A stretch of 64,000 nt of DNA from Spirosoma endbachense (GCF_010233585.1 NZ_CP045997.1:434001-498000); one strand, 5' to 3'; numbered from the stretch's first letter, positions 1 to 9,582 are shown. The notes: generated by a model not told the origin, from the letters alone. Translations and numbers: made by a program.

Positions 1-1
1 T

Positions 2-1159
2 AACATCTCGGTTTACCGAAGTAACGTGCTACTGAAAGGGGCGAAACTTCGGTATGAAATTGGCCCTGAAAAGATGGAGCCAACGAAAAAGGAAACCGTT
101 ACGTTGCGCGACGGAACGCTGGCGCTGGACGGTGGTACAATGAAAACGGCGGGTTTCCTGCGCTGTATTGCAACCGTTGAACTGGATGGCAAAGAGTACC
201 GGGGGCTAACAACGGCGGGTTTTGAACCACAGGCTATTAAGCCAACCGTTGCCAATCCGGCCGATTTTCAGGCATTCTGGGATAAGGCAAAAACCGATCT
301 GGCTGCCATACCCATCGACGCCCGCATGACGTTGCTGCCTGACCGCTGTACCGAACTAACGAATGTCTACGAGCTGAGCCTGCAAAACATTAACAACTCC
401 CGCTTCTACGGAATCCTGTGTGTGCCCAAGAAAGAGGGGAAATACCCGGCCATTCTACGAGTGCCCGGCGCTGGCGTTCGGCCTTACAATGGCATGATTG
501 CTGAAGCCGAAAAAGGGTTTATTACGCTCGAAGTGGGTATTCACGGCGTTCCCGTCACAATGAATCAAATCGTGTATGATAACCTTAGCCGAGGGGCATT
601 GAGCGGTTATCAGGCCGCTAACCTCGACGATCGCGACCGCTATTACTACAAGCGCGTTTATCTGGGCTGCGTGCGGGCCGTCGATTTTCTGGCAGGTATG
701 CCACAGTATGACGGTCAGAATCTGGCCGTTACGGGCGGTAGCCAGGGGGGAGCCCTGTCGATTGTTACGGCTGGTCTTGATTCGCGCATAAAATGGCTGG
801 CTGCCTATTATCCAGCATTAAGCGACGTGACGGGCTACCTGAATGGTCGTGCCGGGGGATGGCCACACTTGTTTGCGGGCAACGAACTGGCGTATAACAA
901 CAAGCCCGATCGCATTAAAACGACGGGTTATTACGACGTAGTCAATTTTGCCCGACTGGTTAAAGTGCCGGGCCGGTATTCGTGGGGATTTAATGACGAA
1001 ACCTGTCCGCCAACCTCCATGTATGCCGCTTATAACGTAATTCCCGGTCCCAAAGAACTCGACACGAACTTTCTTGATACAGGACACTGGACCTATCCTG
1101 AGCAAACCGAAAAAATGACCAGCTGGCTCCTGGCCCAGTTAAAAGGAGGTAGTAAATAA
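2..1159 (+). CDS. Acetyl xylan esterase family alpha/beta hydrolase (5' end outside window)
   Basis: The reading frame is open to the left edge, so the start lies outside the window; 385 codons are visible. The protein matches the acetyl xylan esterase / cephalosporin-C deacetylase family (AXE1), which removes acetyl groups from carbohydrate esters. The nucleophile motif GGSQGG has its Ser codon at 740-742. The family block with the acidic residue (SWGFNDETCPP) lies near 975-1010, and the catalytic His is in GHW at 1085-1087, completing the triad. The visible N-terminal part looks like a beta-rich accessory region before the hydrolase fold, as in longer secreted Bacteroidota members. A signal peptide cannot be assessed. 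Substrate specificity is not determinable from the sequence. Confidence 0.88.
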   Translation, partial: NISVYRSNVLLKGAKLRYEIGPEKMEPTKKETVTLRDGTLALDGGTMKTAGFLRCIATVELDGKEYRGLTTAGFEPQAIKPTVANPADFQAFWDKAKTDLAAIPIDARMTLLPDRCTELTNVYELSLQNINNSRFYGILCVPKKEGKYPAILRVPGAGVRPYNGMIAEAEKGFITLEVGIHGVPVTMNQIVYDNLSRGALSGYQAANLDDRDRYYYKRVYLGCVRAVDFLAGMPQYDGQNLAVTGGSQGGALSIVTAGLDSRIKWLAAYYPALSDVTGYLNGRAGGWPHLFAGNELAYNNKPDRIKTTGYYDVVNFARLVKVPGRYSWGFNDETCPPTSMYAAYNVIPGPKELDTNFLDTGHWTYPEQTEKMTSWLLAQLKGGSK

Positions 1160-1198
1160 CAGCGCATTATTCGTTCTGTTTTACCCACTATTTCGTAG

Positions 1199-1246
1199 GG
1201 AGGCACAAAGAGCACAGAGAGAAATCGTTGTATTCTTTGTGCCTCC
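1199..1246 (+). terminator. Inverted repeat downstream of the esterase, probable terminator
   Basis: Perfect 12-bp arms (1199-1210 and 1235-1246, GGAGGCACAAAG and its complement) enclose a 24-nt spacer about 40 nt after the esterase stop. There is no long T run, so termination is inferred from position only. Confidence 0.45.
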
Positions 1247-1392
1247 TTAGAAACTGGAATAGAAGAATGTCGAATACCTGTGCTATTAATTCAGGATTAA
1301 GTGGTATTGGCAAAATTCAGTAGTATATCTCTCTAAAAGTCGGTTTTTCCGTTAGAACGCAACCAAATCGGTCAGAATTACGTAATTTCAGT

Positions 1393-2325
1393 ATGCAACT
1401 ATTTGTTAACACGGCACTCAATAATACGTTTAAAAATACACTTAGTCAGCAACTTCCTGCCGACATAACCGTTGTGTTCCGCCATGATCTGCCACCAGCA
1501 GACCAACAAACAGCCTTTCAGGCGGCCGATTTAGTACTCGGAAACCCACCATCGGCCTGGTTTGCAGTGCCATTACCCAACCTGAAATTCTGGCAGTTGG
1601 ATTCTGCCGGTTTTGATGGCTACAAAAACGTTCAACTTCAGGCAATTGTGGCCAACATGGGTGATTACTTCGCCTGGCCCTGTGCTGAAACAATGCTGGC
1701 GGGCATTCTGGCTCTTTACCGGCGTATTCCCGAATTAGTGACCTTGCAGAACCAGAGCGAATGGGTTGGTGCACCAATTCGGGCCAGAACCGGATTGCTC
1801 CGTAACAAACGCGTTGTTATTCTTGGAACGGGTACAATCGGGCAGGCTGTGCGGCAGATGATGAGCGGCTTTGACTGCGATTGCAAAATGCTGGCCCGTA
1901 CCGACCCCAGGGCCGAGTTGCATTCGATTGATGAATTGAAAGCGGTCCTGCCTCAGACCGATATCGTCGTTAATTGCCTGCCCGGCACAGCAACCGGATT
2001 TGTTTCAGCAGATTTGATGGCAGCTATGAAGCCAGGCAGTATGTACGCCAACGTAGGCCGGGGTAGTACAACAGATGAATCAGCATTGATCGAAGCGTTG
2101 CAATCCGGACACCTGGGGGGCGCTGTACTCGATGTGACAGCTGTTGAACCACTGCCCGTCGACAATCCGCTCTGGACGTTACCGAACGTGCTGCTGACGC
2201 AACATACCGGCGGTGGACAACCCGACGAAGATGCGGGTAAGGTGGTTCAGTTTATCAAAAATTTTAACCGGTTCCGGGCTGGTGAACCAGTCGAGAATGG
2301 AGTAGAATTGGGCCGGGGATATTAA
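1393..2325 (+). CDS. D-isomer specific 2-hydroxyacid dehydrogenase family protein
   Basis: A 310-residue protein of the NAD(P)-dependent 2-hydroxyacid dehydrogenase superfamily, which interconverts 2-oxoacids and D-2-hydroxyacids in the cytoplasm. The Rossmann motif GTGTIG is at residues 145-150. The catalytic Arg (R223 in NVGRGS), Glu (E252 in AVEPLP) and His (H271 in TQHTGG) are all present in the expected order. Length is normal for the family. The ATG at 1393 is the first in-frame Met. It stands alone, with 233 nt upstream and 158 nt downstream. It could be a glyoxylate/hydroxypyruvate reductase or another family member; the substrate cannot be read from sequence. Confidence 0.88.
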   Translation: MQLFVNTALNNTFKNTLSQQLPADITVVFRHDLPPADQQTAFQAADLVLGNPPSAWFAVPLPNLKFWQLDSAGFDGYKNVQLQAIVANMGDYFAWPCAETMLAGILALYRRIPELVTLQNQSEWVGAPIRARTGLLRNKRVVILGTGTIGQAVRQMMSGFDCDCKMLARTDPRAELHSIDELKAVLPQTDIVVNCLPGTATGFVSADLMAAMKPGSMYANVGRGSTTDESALIEALQSGHLGGAVLDVTAVEPLPVDNPLWTLPNVLLTQHTGGGQPDEDAGKVVQFIKNFNRFRAGEPVENGVELGRGY

Positions 2326-2483
2326 CCGGAAATACAAAAGTCAATTTAGTATTTTTTGTCGATTTTTAGGCTTTTAAAGCCGATTTTTCAACTTTTTTTT
2401 GTATATTTAAGGAGTCGAACCGAGGATATATCGTTCGGCAAACCCCGCCTAATTATCCATTGAAATAGTACCTATTACAATTC

Positions 2484-5204
2484 ATGATGAACGAAGAAAA
2501 TCAGGAACCGATAGACGACGAACAGTCACTGCATGGAGCAGATAATTCTGCCGACGGCGCAGAGCCAATCGACGCTATAGGACCGGATGAACAACCGATT
2601 GACACCATTAACGAAGTCCTGCATGACCAAACCGTCGTTTCAGGGCTGTATGAAAATTACTTTCTCGATTACGCATCTTACGTCATCCTTGAGCGGGCAG
2701 TACCCGCCGTTGAAGACGGTCTGAAACCCGTTCAGCGCCGGATTCTGCATGCACTTAAAGAAATGGACGATGGCCGATTTAATAAAGTCGCGAACGTCAT
2801 TGGCCAGACCATGCAATTTCACCCTCATGGTGATGCGTCGATTGGTGAAGCGCTTGTTAATATTGGTCAGAAAGAACTGCTGTTCGATACGCAGGGAAGC
2901 TGGGGAGACGTTCGTACGGGCGATGGCGCTGCTGCTCCACGTTACATTGAAGTTCGGCTCTCGAAGTTTGCCCAGGATGCTATTTACAATGACAAGACAA
3001 CGGAGTGGCAGCTATCCTACGATGGCCGGAAGCGTGAACCGGTAACCCTGCCTGTCAAGTTTCCCTTACTGCTTGCGCAGGGTGTTGAAGGAATTGCCGT
3101 TGGACTTTCTACCAAAATTCTGCCGCACAACTTCAATGAACTGGTCGAAGCGTCGATCCAGATCCTGAAAGACAAGCCCGTTTCGCTATTTCCCGATTTT
3201 CAGACGGGGGGACTGATTGATGTCAGTAACTACAACGACGGTCATCGGGGCGGTAAGGTTCGGGTTCGGGCCAAAATAGAAGAAGTCGATAAGAAAACAC
3301 TGGCTATTCGTGACGTTCCGTTTGGCGTTACCACGCCACAGCTGATCGAGTCTATCGTTAAAGCAGCTGAATTAGGGAAAATCAGAATCAAAGCCCCCAG
3401 TCGTAACGTGGCTGCCGTCGTTGACAATACGGCCAGAGATGTTGAAATTCTTGTTCACCTCCAGCCGGGCGTATCACCCGATGTGAGCATTGATGCGCTC
3501 TATGCATTCACGGACTGCGAAGTATCGATTTCGCCCAATGCCTGCGTAATTATTGGCGATAAACCTCATTTTGTCAGCGTAACGGATATTCTGCGCGTCA
3601 ACACGCACCAAACGGTTCACTTGTTGCAACGCGAGCTTGAAATTCGGCGTAGTGAATTAATGGAGCGATTGCTGTACAGTTCGCTCGAAAAGATTTTCAT
3701 TGAAAACCGGATTTACCGTAAAATTGAAGAGTGCGAAACGTTCGAGGCCGTACTGGTAACGATCGATAAAGCGCTCAAACCGTTTAAGAAGCAGTTCTAC
3801 CGGGAAATTACCGAAGATGATCTGATTCGCCTGACTGAAATCAAGATCAAGCGAATTTCCAAATTCGATGGTTTCAAGGCCGAGGAACTGATGCGCAGGC
3901 TGGAGCAGGAATTGGCCGAAACTGAAGATAACCTGGCTAATATTACCCGGTATGCCATTGCTTATTACAAAGACCTGCAAAAGAAATACGGCAAAGGTCG
4001 CGAACGTAAGACCGAAATACGGGCGTTCAACACAATTAGTGCTAATGTAGTGGCTGCTGCCAACCAGAAGCTTTACGTGGATCGGGAAGGTGGTTTTATC
4101 GGGTATGGCCTGAAGAAGGACGAGTACGTCAGCGACTGTTCCGACATCGACGACATCATTATCTTCCGGCGCGATGCCAAATGCCTGGTTACTAAAATTC
4201 AGGAGAAGATATTCGTCGGCAAGGATATTGTACACGTCTCTGTATTCAAGAAAAATGACGAGCGTAAGATTTACAACCTTGTCTATCTGGATGGGAAATC
4301 GGGAATTTCGATGGCGAAGCGCTTTCCTGTTACGGGCGTCACCCGTGACCGCGAATATGACCTGACCATGGGTAACCCGAAATCGAAACTGACGTATTTC
4401 AGTGCGAATGATAATGGCGAGGCAGAAATCATTACGATAAATCTGACGGCGCAGTCGACGGCAAAGATCAAGCAGTTTGATTTCGACTTTGCTTCGGTCG
4501 GTATTAAGAATCGGGGGGCACAGGGTAACATTCTGACTAAATACCCCGTACGAAAGATTACTCAGAAATCGGGCGGTGTTTCTACACTGGGTGGTGTCGA
4601 TATCTGGTATGACGACCATCTCGGGCGGTTGAATCGCGACGAACGCGGACGACTCCTCGGCAATTTTGATGCAAAAGATAGCATTCTGGTCGTTTATAAA
4701 GATGGACAGTATGAATTGACCAGCTTTGATCTGACCAATCGGTATGAGCCGAATGAGGTGGCTGTGTTAATGAAATTTGATCCGGAAACGGTGCTTTCTG
4801 CGATCTATTACGAGATCAATCAGAAGGCGTGGTATGTGAAACGGTTTAAAGTCGAAACAACGTCGCTCGATAAGAAATTTAGTTTTATAGGCGACACCAA
4901 AGGGTCTAAGAACCTGGCTGTTACGGCCGATCGCTTTCCGCGTATTGAAATTGTGCATCAGGTAAAGGATCGGGGCCCACTCGAAAAAATGGTCCTTGAG
5001 CCAGAAGGTTTTATCGAAGTGCGGGGTTGGAAAGCACTGGGCAATAAACTTCCTTTTGCCAAAGTAAAAGAAGTAAAACTGCTGGCACCAAAGGTTGTAA
5101 TTCCGAATGCGGTAAAGAATCCCATAAAACCGGCTGAACCTGTAGAAGCCAGTACAACGGAGACCGACGAAAAAGAGTCTGTTCAGTTAGGGTTGTTTTC
5201 ATAG
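2484..5204 (+). CDS. parC: Type IIA topoisomerase subunit A (topoisomerase IV ParC, or GyrA-like)
   Basis: A 906-residue breakage-reunion subunit that cuts and religates DNA together with an ATPase partner subunit. The winged-helix core begins near residue 60 (SYVILERAVP, GLKPVQRRIL). The catalytic Tyr is Y154 (codon 2943-2945) in APRYIEVRLS. The C-terminal beta-propeller region has only a degenerate GyrA-box-like stretch (KNRGAQGN) rather than QRRGGKG, which favours ParC over GyrA. The first 55 residues are an acidic extension not needed for the core. Two adjacent ATG codons (2484 and 2487) make the start ambiguous by one residue. No ATPase partner gene is nearby in the window. Whether it should be called ParC or GyrA is not settled by sequence alone. 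Confidence 0.88.
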   Translation: MMNEENQEPIDDEQSLHGADNSADGAEPIDAIGPDEQPIDTINEVLHDQTVVSGLYENYFLDYASYVILERAVPAVEDGLKPVQRRILHALKEMDDGRFNKVANVIGQTMQFHPHGDASIGEALVNIGQKELLFDTQGSWGDVRTGDGAAAPRYIEVRLSKFAQDAIYNDKTTEWQLSYDGRKREPVTLPVKFPLLLAQGVEGIAVGLSTKILPHNFNELVEASIQILKDKPVSLFPDFQTGGLIDVSNYNDGHRGGKVRVRAKIEEVDKKTLAIRDVPFGVTTPQLIESIVKAAELGKIRIKAPSRNVAAVVDNTARDVEILVHLQPGVSPDVSIDALYAFTDCEVSISPNACVIIGDKPHFVSVTDILRVNTHQTVHLLQRELEIRRSELMERLLYSSLEKIFIENRIYRKIEECETFEAVLVTIDKALKPFKKQFYREITEDDLIRLTEIKIKRISKFDGFKAEELMRRLEQELAETEDNLANITRYAIAYYKDLQKKYGKGRERKTEIRAFNTISANVVAAANQKLYVDREGGFIGYGLKKDEYVSDCSDIDDIIIFRRDAKCLVTKIQEKIFVGKDIVHVSVFKKNDERKIYNLVYLDGKSGISMAKRFPVTGVTRDREYDLTMGNPKSKLTYFSANDNGEAEIITINLTAQSTAKIKQFDFDFASVGIKNRGAQGNILTKYPVRKITQKSGGVSTLGGVDIWYDDHLGRLNRDERGRLLGNFDAKDSILVVYKDGQYELTSFDLTNRYEPNEVAVLMKFDPETVLSAIYYEINQKAWYVKRFKVETTSLDKKFSFIGDTKGSKNLAVTADRFPRIEIVHQVKDRGPLEKMVLEPEGFIEVRGWKALGNKLPFAKVKEVKLLAPKVVIPNAVKNPIKPAEPVEASTTETDEKESVQLGLFS

Positions 5205-5213
5205 AACCATTAA

Positions 5214-5242
5214 ATCCTTCCAGAACTGAGTTCTGGAAGGAT
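5214..5242 (+). terminator. Strong hairpin between parC and the VOC gene
   Basis: A 13-bp perfect stem (5214-5226 with 5230-5242) has a 3-nt TGA loop. It begins 10 nt after the parC stop and ends 8 nt before the next ATG. No T run follows (ATAATAC), so it may act as an RNA stabiliser or translational element rather than a classical intrinsic terminator. Confidence 0.55.
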
Positions 5243-5250
5243 AATACAGC

Positions 5251-5616
5251 ATGGAAGAAAAGCCTTTTTTAGGATTACGAACGGTAATTTATGCGGCTCC
5301 AGACCTTTCGGCAACAAAAGCCTGGTATGCAAAAGCGCTGGCGATCGAGCCTTATTTCGATGAGCCCTTTTACGTTGGATTCAATGTGGGCGGTTATGAA
5401 CTGGGACTTATTCCCGATGCGACAATTGTTGAGGGTAGCACCATTAGCTATTGGGGCGTTGCCGATATTAATAAAGTAATGCAAAGATTTCTTAATTTGG
5501 GAGCGACTTTACACACTGATATTCAGGATGTAGGCGACGGAATTAAGACTGCATCCATAAAAGATCCATTTGGTAATGTTGTTGGATTAATCGAAAATCC
5601 CCATTTTAGTTTGTAA
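5251..5616 (+). CDS. VOC family (glyoxalase/bleomycin-resistance fold) protein
   Basis: A 121-residue single-domain protein of the vicinal oxygen chelate superfamily. Typical signs are the N-terminal strand VIYAAPDLSATKAWYAKAL, a central GGYELGL strand, and the C-terminal DVGDGIKTASIKDPFGNVVGLIENP, which ends like many glyoxalase/dioxygenase-fold proteins. The exact reaction is unknown; the fold serves lyases, dioxygenases and antibiotic-binding proteins. The gene lies 46 nt after parC, behind a strong hairpin, and 1 nt before the next gene. It is therefore probably co-transcribed with the SanA-like gene. Confidence 0.85.
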   Translation: MEEKPFLGLRTVIYAAPDLSATKAWYAKALAIEPYFDEPFYVGFNVGGYELGLIPDATIVEGSTISYWGVADINKVMQRFLNLGATLHTDIQDVGDGIKTASIKDPFGNVVGLIENPHFSL

Positions 5617-5617
5617 A

Positions 5618-6322
5618 ATGAACACGACGTTGGCCACCGACTACAGCGACGACACGCCCCGCGAAGCGGTTGGCGTTCGCGTGGTCAAATGGACCATCAA
5701 GTTTACCATCGCACTGACATTCACGGGGGCCATGGTCGTGTTGATTTGCAATTGGTGGGTTGTTCATAACACAAAGGACCAGATCTATTTTGACATCAAT
5801 GAGTTACCCGCCAACGATGTTGGCCTGGTGCTTGGTACGAGCAAGTTTGTTCGATCTGGAAAAGAAAACCTGTTTTTCCGATTCCGGATGGAGGCAACCG
5901 CGCGGCTTTGGAAGGAAGGGAAAGTTAAATACCTGATTCTGAGTGGTAATAATGATTCAGAATACTACAATGAGCCGGTAGACATGCAGCGTGCGCTGGT
6001 AAAATTAGGGGTTCCAACATCCGTAATGACACTCGATTACGCTGGTTATCGAACATTCGATTCGGTGGTTCGCTGCAAAGACGTCTTCAATCAGGAAAAA
6101 ATTACGATCATCTCCCAGAATTTCCACAATGCCCGTGCGCTCTACATTGGCAATCACGAGGGGATTGAGGCTATTGCTTTTGCCGCCCAGGATGTTCCTG
6201 ATGGTTACTCCCTTCGCACCCTCGTTCGCGAATACCTCGCCCGACCATACGCCCTCCTCGACGTATATGTGCTGCGTCCACAACCAGAAAAAGGGAACTG
6301 GGAGCGAAAAAAAGACCGGTAA
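5618..6322 (+). CDS. SanA/YdcF-like membrane protein (DUF218)
   Basis: A 234-residue protein with one N-terminal membrane segment (about residues 25-48) followed by a DUF218/ElyC-SanA-YdcF domain. Diagnostic stretches are NDVGLVLGTSK, then RMEATARLWKEGKVKYLILSG and the PVDMQRALVKLGVP region. A late stretch, IISQNFHNARALYIGNHEG, resembles the conserved block in SanA. Enterobacterial SanA affects envelope permeability and vancomycin sensitivity; no biochemical activity is assigned here. The start at 5618 lies 1 nt after the VOC stop codon. The soluble domain probably faces the periplasm. Confidence 0.82.
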   Translation: MNTTLATDYSDDTPREAVGVRVVKWTIKFTIALTFTGAMVVLICNWWVVHNTKDQIYFDINELPANDVGLVLGTSKFVRSGKENLFFRFRMEATARLWKEGKVKYLILSGNNDSEYYNEPVDMQRALVKLGVPTSVMTLDYAGYRTFDSVVRCKDVFNQEKITIISQNFHNARALYIGNHEGIEAIAFAAQDVPDGYSLRTLVREYLARPYALLDVYVLRPQPEKGNWERKKDR

Positions 6323-6368
6323 ATTGTAATGGATTTACGGGTACCCAATCAAATCAGTTTTCACGGCT

Positions 6369-6716
6369 TTACTTTTTAAGCGGGTGTCCCAGGTAAATCA
6401 TCACTAAAGGCATCAGCAAAAACGGAATTTCAATCAGTGCGGCTTTCAGGTTGTTGGCTTTTAGCTGGAAAGCGAGGATAAGCAGAATCAGTGCCGCATT
6501 GATCAGGTTGGCGATAAAATACGTTTGCGGAAACAGGATTAACAGCCCAACACTCAACGTAAGAATGCTTATTATGAGCAGAGCGGTCTTTCCAATTCCC
6601 AACGACGTGAGCATTTTGGAGGCTTCTGGATTTAAGTTATTCGATAGACCAGCCCATCCGTGTCTGACACTAAAGAAGACGGTAATTAGAATGAGGATTC
6701 CACTTATGATTTTCAT
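6369..6716 (-). CDS. Small four-helix membrane protein, DoxX-like
   Basis: The frame extends further upstream, but the first ATG giving a plausible membrane protein is at 6716, predicting 115 residues beginning MKIISGILILI. Four hydrophobic helices are visible, and the layout (short loop with a conserved Gly, Leu/Ile-rich helices, short basic tail HPLKK) resembles DoxX-like or DUF4345-type proteins. It follows the SDR gene by 55 nt on the same strand and is probably co-transcribed. The function is unknown, and the family assignment rests on topology more than motifs. Confidence 0.6.
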   Translation of the reverse strand: MKIISGILILITVFFSVRHGWAGLSNNLNPEASKMLTSLGIGKTALLIISILTLSVGLLILFPQTYFIANLINAALILLILAFQLKANNLKAALIEIPFLLMPLVMIYLGHPLKK

Positions 6717-6771
6717 TTTTTCAGGTGTTTTTCGCTTATAATCAGGTAGGACGACAGGTTCATTGTGTTGA

Positions 6772-7548
6772 TTATGCTGCCTGGGCAAGCGATTTTTCAG
6801 CGATCTTACTAAATTGATTAAAAAGCACACCAGGTGCGATACGGCTAAGGAATTTCATTATACCGGCAATGCCCGGAAGGATCTCAACCTTGTTTTTCGT
6901 CAATCCTTGAATGGCAACCTTTACCAATTTGTCGGGTTCCATCATCATTCGGCTATCTACATCACCCCCAAACTTGTCATTTAAAGGCGTCTTTGCACCG
7001 GGAGCAACTAAGTCGAATACCTTAATAGTTGTCTTCTTCAACTGAACTCGCAATGATTGTGTATACGCACGAAGGCCTGATTTGGTAGCGCCGTAGATTG
7101 GGGAAAGCGGAAAGGGAATGAAGGCCAGACCGGATGTTACATTGAGAATGGCAGCCGATTTCTGCTTCAGGAGGTGGGGCAGGAATTGCTGGACCATACG
7201 GACCGGACCCGATAAGTTGATGGCAATTTCACGATTGATGTTGTCCTGATCAATCATTGGGTCAAGAAGGTTGAGTTTACGCATTTCACCCGCATTGTTG
7301 ATCAAAATATTAAGCTCAGGGAATTGCCTGGTTACGTTGTCAAAAAGTTGGGAAATGGCTTCCGGATCGCTCACATCGCTTTGAAATGTGTGAACGTTGG
7401 GTAGCTTTCTCTTCGTCTGGTCGAGCCTGGCCTGATCTCTTCCGGTAATAATGACCGTACTGCCAAGGTCAAGCAGTTGGGAAGCAAATTCATAGCCCAA
7501 GCCACTGGTTCCACCCGTAATTAAAACTGTGCTGTTTCTAAGGTCCAT
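6772..7548 (-). CDS. Short-chain dehydrogenase/reductase (DltE-like)
   Basis: A 258-residue classical SDR oxidoreductase. The cofactor motif TGGTSGLG is at residues 11-18, NNAG at 84-87, catalytic Ser at 139, and the YxxxK pair is Y152 and K156. The C-terminal tail after residue 200 is consistent with the DltE/YdfG-like group, whose substrates are varied. ATG at 7548 is the only sensible start. It sits downstream of an AraC-type regulator on the same strand and upstream of a small membrane protein, so the regulator may control it; that link is inference. Confidence 0.9.
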   Translation of the reverse strand: MDLRNSTVLITGGTSGLGYEFASQLLDLGSTVIITGRDQARLDQTKRKLPNVHTFQSDVSDPEAISQLFDNVTRQFPELNILINNAGEMRKLNLLDPMIDQDNINREIAINLSGPVRMVQQFLPHLLKQKSAAILNVTSGLAFIPFPLSPIYGATKSGLRAYTQSLRVQLKKTTIKVFDLVAPGAKTPLNDKFGGDVDSRMMMEPDKLVKVAIQGLTKNKVEILPGIAGIMKFLSRIAPGVLFNQFSKIAEKSLAQAA

Positions 7549-7645
7549 CTTTGTTTATGAAATAGGATGGAACAAAGGTGATACAGAAAGTGGGCAGGGT
7601 GTTTGCAAACATCAATCCATCGTTTGCAAAATTCAACGTATTGCT

Positions 7646-8575
7646 TTAAGCCCGGAAGGCGACTGGAGCGAATGAGGTTTGCTTTTTGAAAAAATTGGAG
7701 AAGTGAGCAACCTCTTCGAAACCCAGACAAAAGGCGATTTCTGAAATGTTCCAGTCGGTTTGTTTTAACAGGATTTTGGCCTCCTGAATGATCCTGCCGG
7801 TGATTATATCTGTTGTTGTTCTGCCGGTATTTTCCTTCAGTACTTTATTCAGATGGTTTACGTGGACAGATAGACGATCGGCATAATCTTTAGCTGTACG
7901 GAGGCTAAGTTTTTGATGGTGGGACTCGATCGGAAATTGTCGCTCTAACAGCTCGATGAATAGGGACGAAACACGGGCTGAGGCCGTATGAGTAGGATAG
8001 AGGGATGTAGCCGGTTGAAGCTTTTGCCCATAGTGGATCAACTCAAGCACATAATTACGGATCAGGTCATACTTAAAGATATAGTCTGATGACAACTCTT
8101 TTTCTATCTTTCTGAATATGAAAGAAATAGTCTCTGATTCTTCATCAGAGAGCTGGAAAATGGGGTAACCGCCGGGCTGGAAAATAGGTAGTTCATCGAG
8201 AACTACACCACTTTTGGTCTGGACCAGAAATTCATCGGTAAATACACAAAAGTAACCGCCCTGATTCATGTCCTGCGGTAACCAGTGGTAAGGTACTTTC
8301 GGAGTTGCAAACAAGAGCGCATTTCGTTCAATGTCGATTACTTTATCCGCATATTCTGCCCGATTGCGTCCACTAATCAAACTTATTTTGTAATAAGCTC
8401 TTCGGTTGTAAGGCATAAACGGTTTTTCCCTGACCCTGGCAATCAGTTCATCAACATTAAATAGATTGAAGTGGCCTATTTCTTTGTTTATACCATCTGG
8501 TAAAAGTACACTTAATCCGCCTTCAGTAGCAGATGCTAGCTGTTGATAAAATTCGTCGAGTGAAATAATCTCCAT
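7646..8575 (-). CDS. AraC family transcriptional regulator
   Basis: The ATG at 8575 gives 309 residues; a TTG seven codons upstream is less likely. The N-terminal half is a cupin-like sensing domain. The C-terminal third (about residues 210-309) is an AraC-type double helix-turn-helix, including LSVHVNHLNKVLKENTGRTT and the second-helix signature DWNISEIAFCLGFEEVAHFSNFFKK. Such proteins bind DNA and respond to small ligands. It lies 97 nt upstream of the SDR gene on the same strand, and regulator-plus-SDR neighbourhoods of this kind are common in Cytophagales. The ligand is unknown. Confidence 0.88.
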   Translation of the reverse strand: MEIISLDEFYQQLASATEGGLSVLLPDGINKEIGHFNLFNVDELIARVREKPFMPYNRRAYYKISLISGRNRAEYADKVIDIERNALLFATPKVPYHWLPQDMNQGGYFCVFTDEFLVQTKSGVVLDELPIFQPGGYPIFQLSDEESETISFIFRKIEKELSSDYIFKYDLIRNYVLELIHYGQKLQPATSLYPTHTASARVSSLFIELLERQFPIESHHQKLSLRTAKDYADRLSVHVNHLNKVLKENTGRTTTDIITGRIIQEAKILLKQTDWNISEIAFCLGFEEVAHFSNFFKKQTSFAPVAFRA

Positions 8576-8863
8576 ACACTGGTTTGCGAAATTCAAATAT
8601 AAACTTTCCTGAGCTAATTCAATCCGAGTAGAATGGCCAGCGTCTCGATATGCCAGGAGTAGTTCAATGAACTACGCTCGTTTAATTCCGCAAGCTACTG
8701 CAAAGGCCACTGTTAATTTCCCTCATTTGCTTTTACAGGCCACTCACCTTTTTTTGTTTCTACTCCATTGAACTAGTTAAGTTATTTGTTCCTGAAAGTA
8801 AATTCTGTAATAATAAGTACTGAAAAATACCGTTTAATCAACAACTATACGCTTTGTTCATCT

Positions 8864-9466
8864 ATGAAAATTACGTACCTATTGGGAGTATTTGCTTTAT
8901 TAGGGGCCGTAACGGCCTGCCAATCAGATCGAGAAACCGATCAATCACCCGCCCCGGTAGCTTCATCCATTTACAAAGAAAGCGGCAACGGCGAAACAAC
9001 AGCCAGTGCACCGGATCTGGCAGGAGCGAGGGCGGCAGCAGCTACCACAACGCAGCAGCAGGAGGTATTGACGTATATCAACCAGGCTCGTTCTAAACCT
9101 TGCCAATGCGGTACTAAAGTTTATCCGGCAGTTCCGGCACTAGCTCTGAATGCCCAACTCAATGCCGCTTCCGATAAGCACGCAGTCGATATGGCTACCT
9201 ATAATTATTTCAGCCACACTGGCCGCGATGGGTCGCAACCCTGGGACCGTATGACACGGGAGGGGTATAAATGGCGGGCTGCCGGTGAAAATATTGCGGC
9301 TGGATACACAACAACCCGTGCTGTGGTAGATGGTTGGCTAAAATCGCCCGGCCATTGCCAGAATATTATGAGTGCCAATTTTAAAGAGGTTGGTGTAGGC
9401 TACGGATACAGCACCAGTAGCAGCTACAAACATTACTGGGTAACCGATTTCGGCACTAAACTATAA
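8864..9466 (+). CDS. CAP/SCP domain lipoprotein
   Basis: Starting at ATG 8864 gives 200 residues with a lipoprotein signal peptide and lipobox GAVTAC, lipidated at Cys19. An upstream in-frame extension lacks signal-peptide character. After a Ser/Thr/Ala-rich linker comes a CAP (SCP/PR-1) domain: LALNAQLNAASDKHAVDMA, FSHTGRDG with the conserved His, GENIAAG, and the SPGHCQNIM block with the second conserved His. Bacterial CAP proteins are extracytoplasmic and mostly of unknown activity. It is a single gene ending at a strong bidirectional terminator. Confidence 0.88.
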   Translation: MKITYLLGVFALLGAVTACQSDRETDQSPAPVASSIYKESGNGETTASAPDLAGARAAAATTTQQQEVLTYINQARSKPCQCGTKVYPAVPALALNAQLNAASDKHAVDMATYNYFSHTGRDGSQPWDRMTREGYKWRAAGENIAAGYTTTRAVVDGWLKSPGHCQNIMSANFKEVGVGYGYSTSSSYKHYWVTDFGTKL

Positions 9467-9504
9467 GGTTCCAAAAGTTTGGCTTAAGCAGAATCCTTCA
9501 TAAA

Positions 9505-9544
9505 CAAATCGCCCGGTTCCAGACAACAGGAACCGGGCGATTTG
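9505..9544. terminator. Bidirectional intrinsic terminator between convergent genes
   Basis: A 16-bp perfect GC-rich stem (9505-9520 with 9529-9544) has an 8-nt loop, an A-rich 5' base and a T-rich 3' base. It lies between the converging CAP lipoprotein gene and the actin-fold gene, so it can serve both strands. Confidence 0.85.
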
Positions 9545-9582
9545 CTGGATATGGCCGATTTTCAAACCGACCTTACGCTCCG

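Noticed and set aside
3657..4619. Leftward 320-codon frame inside the topoisomerase gene
   Set aside because: It is a reverse-strand shadow of a well-supported gene, caused by codon composition.
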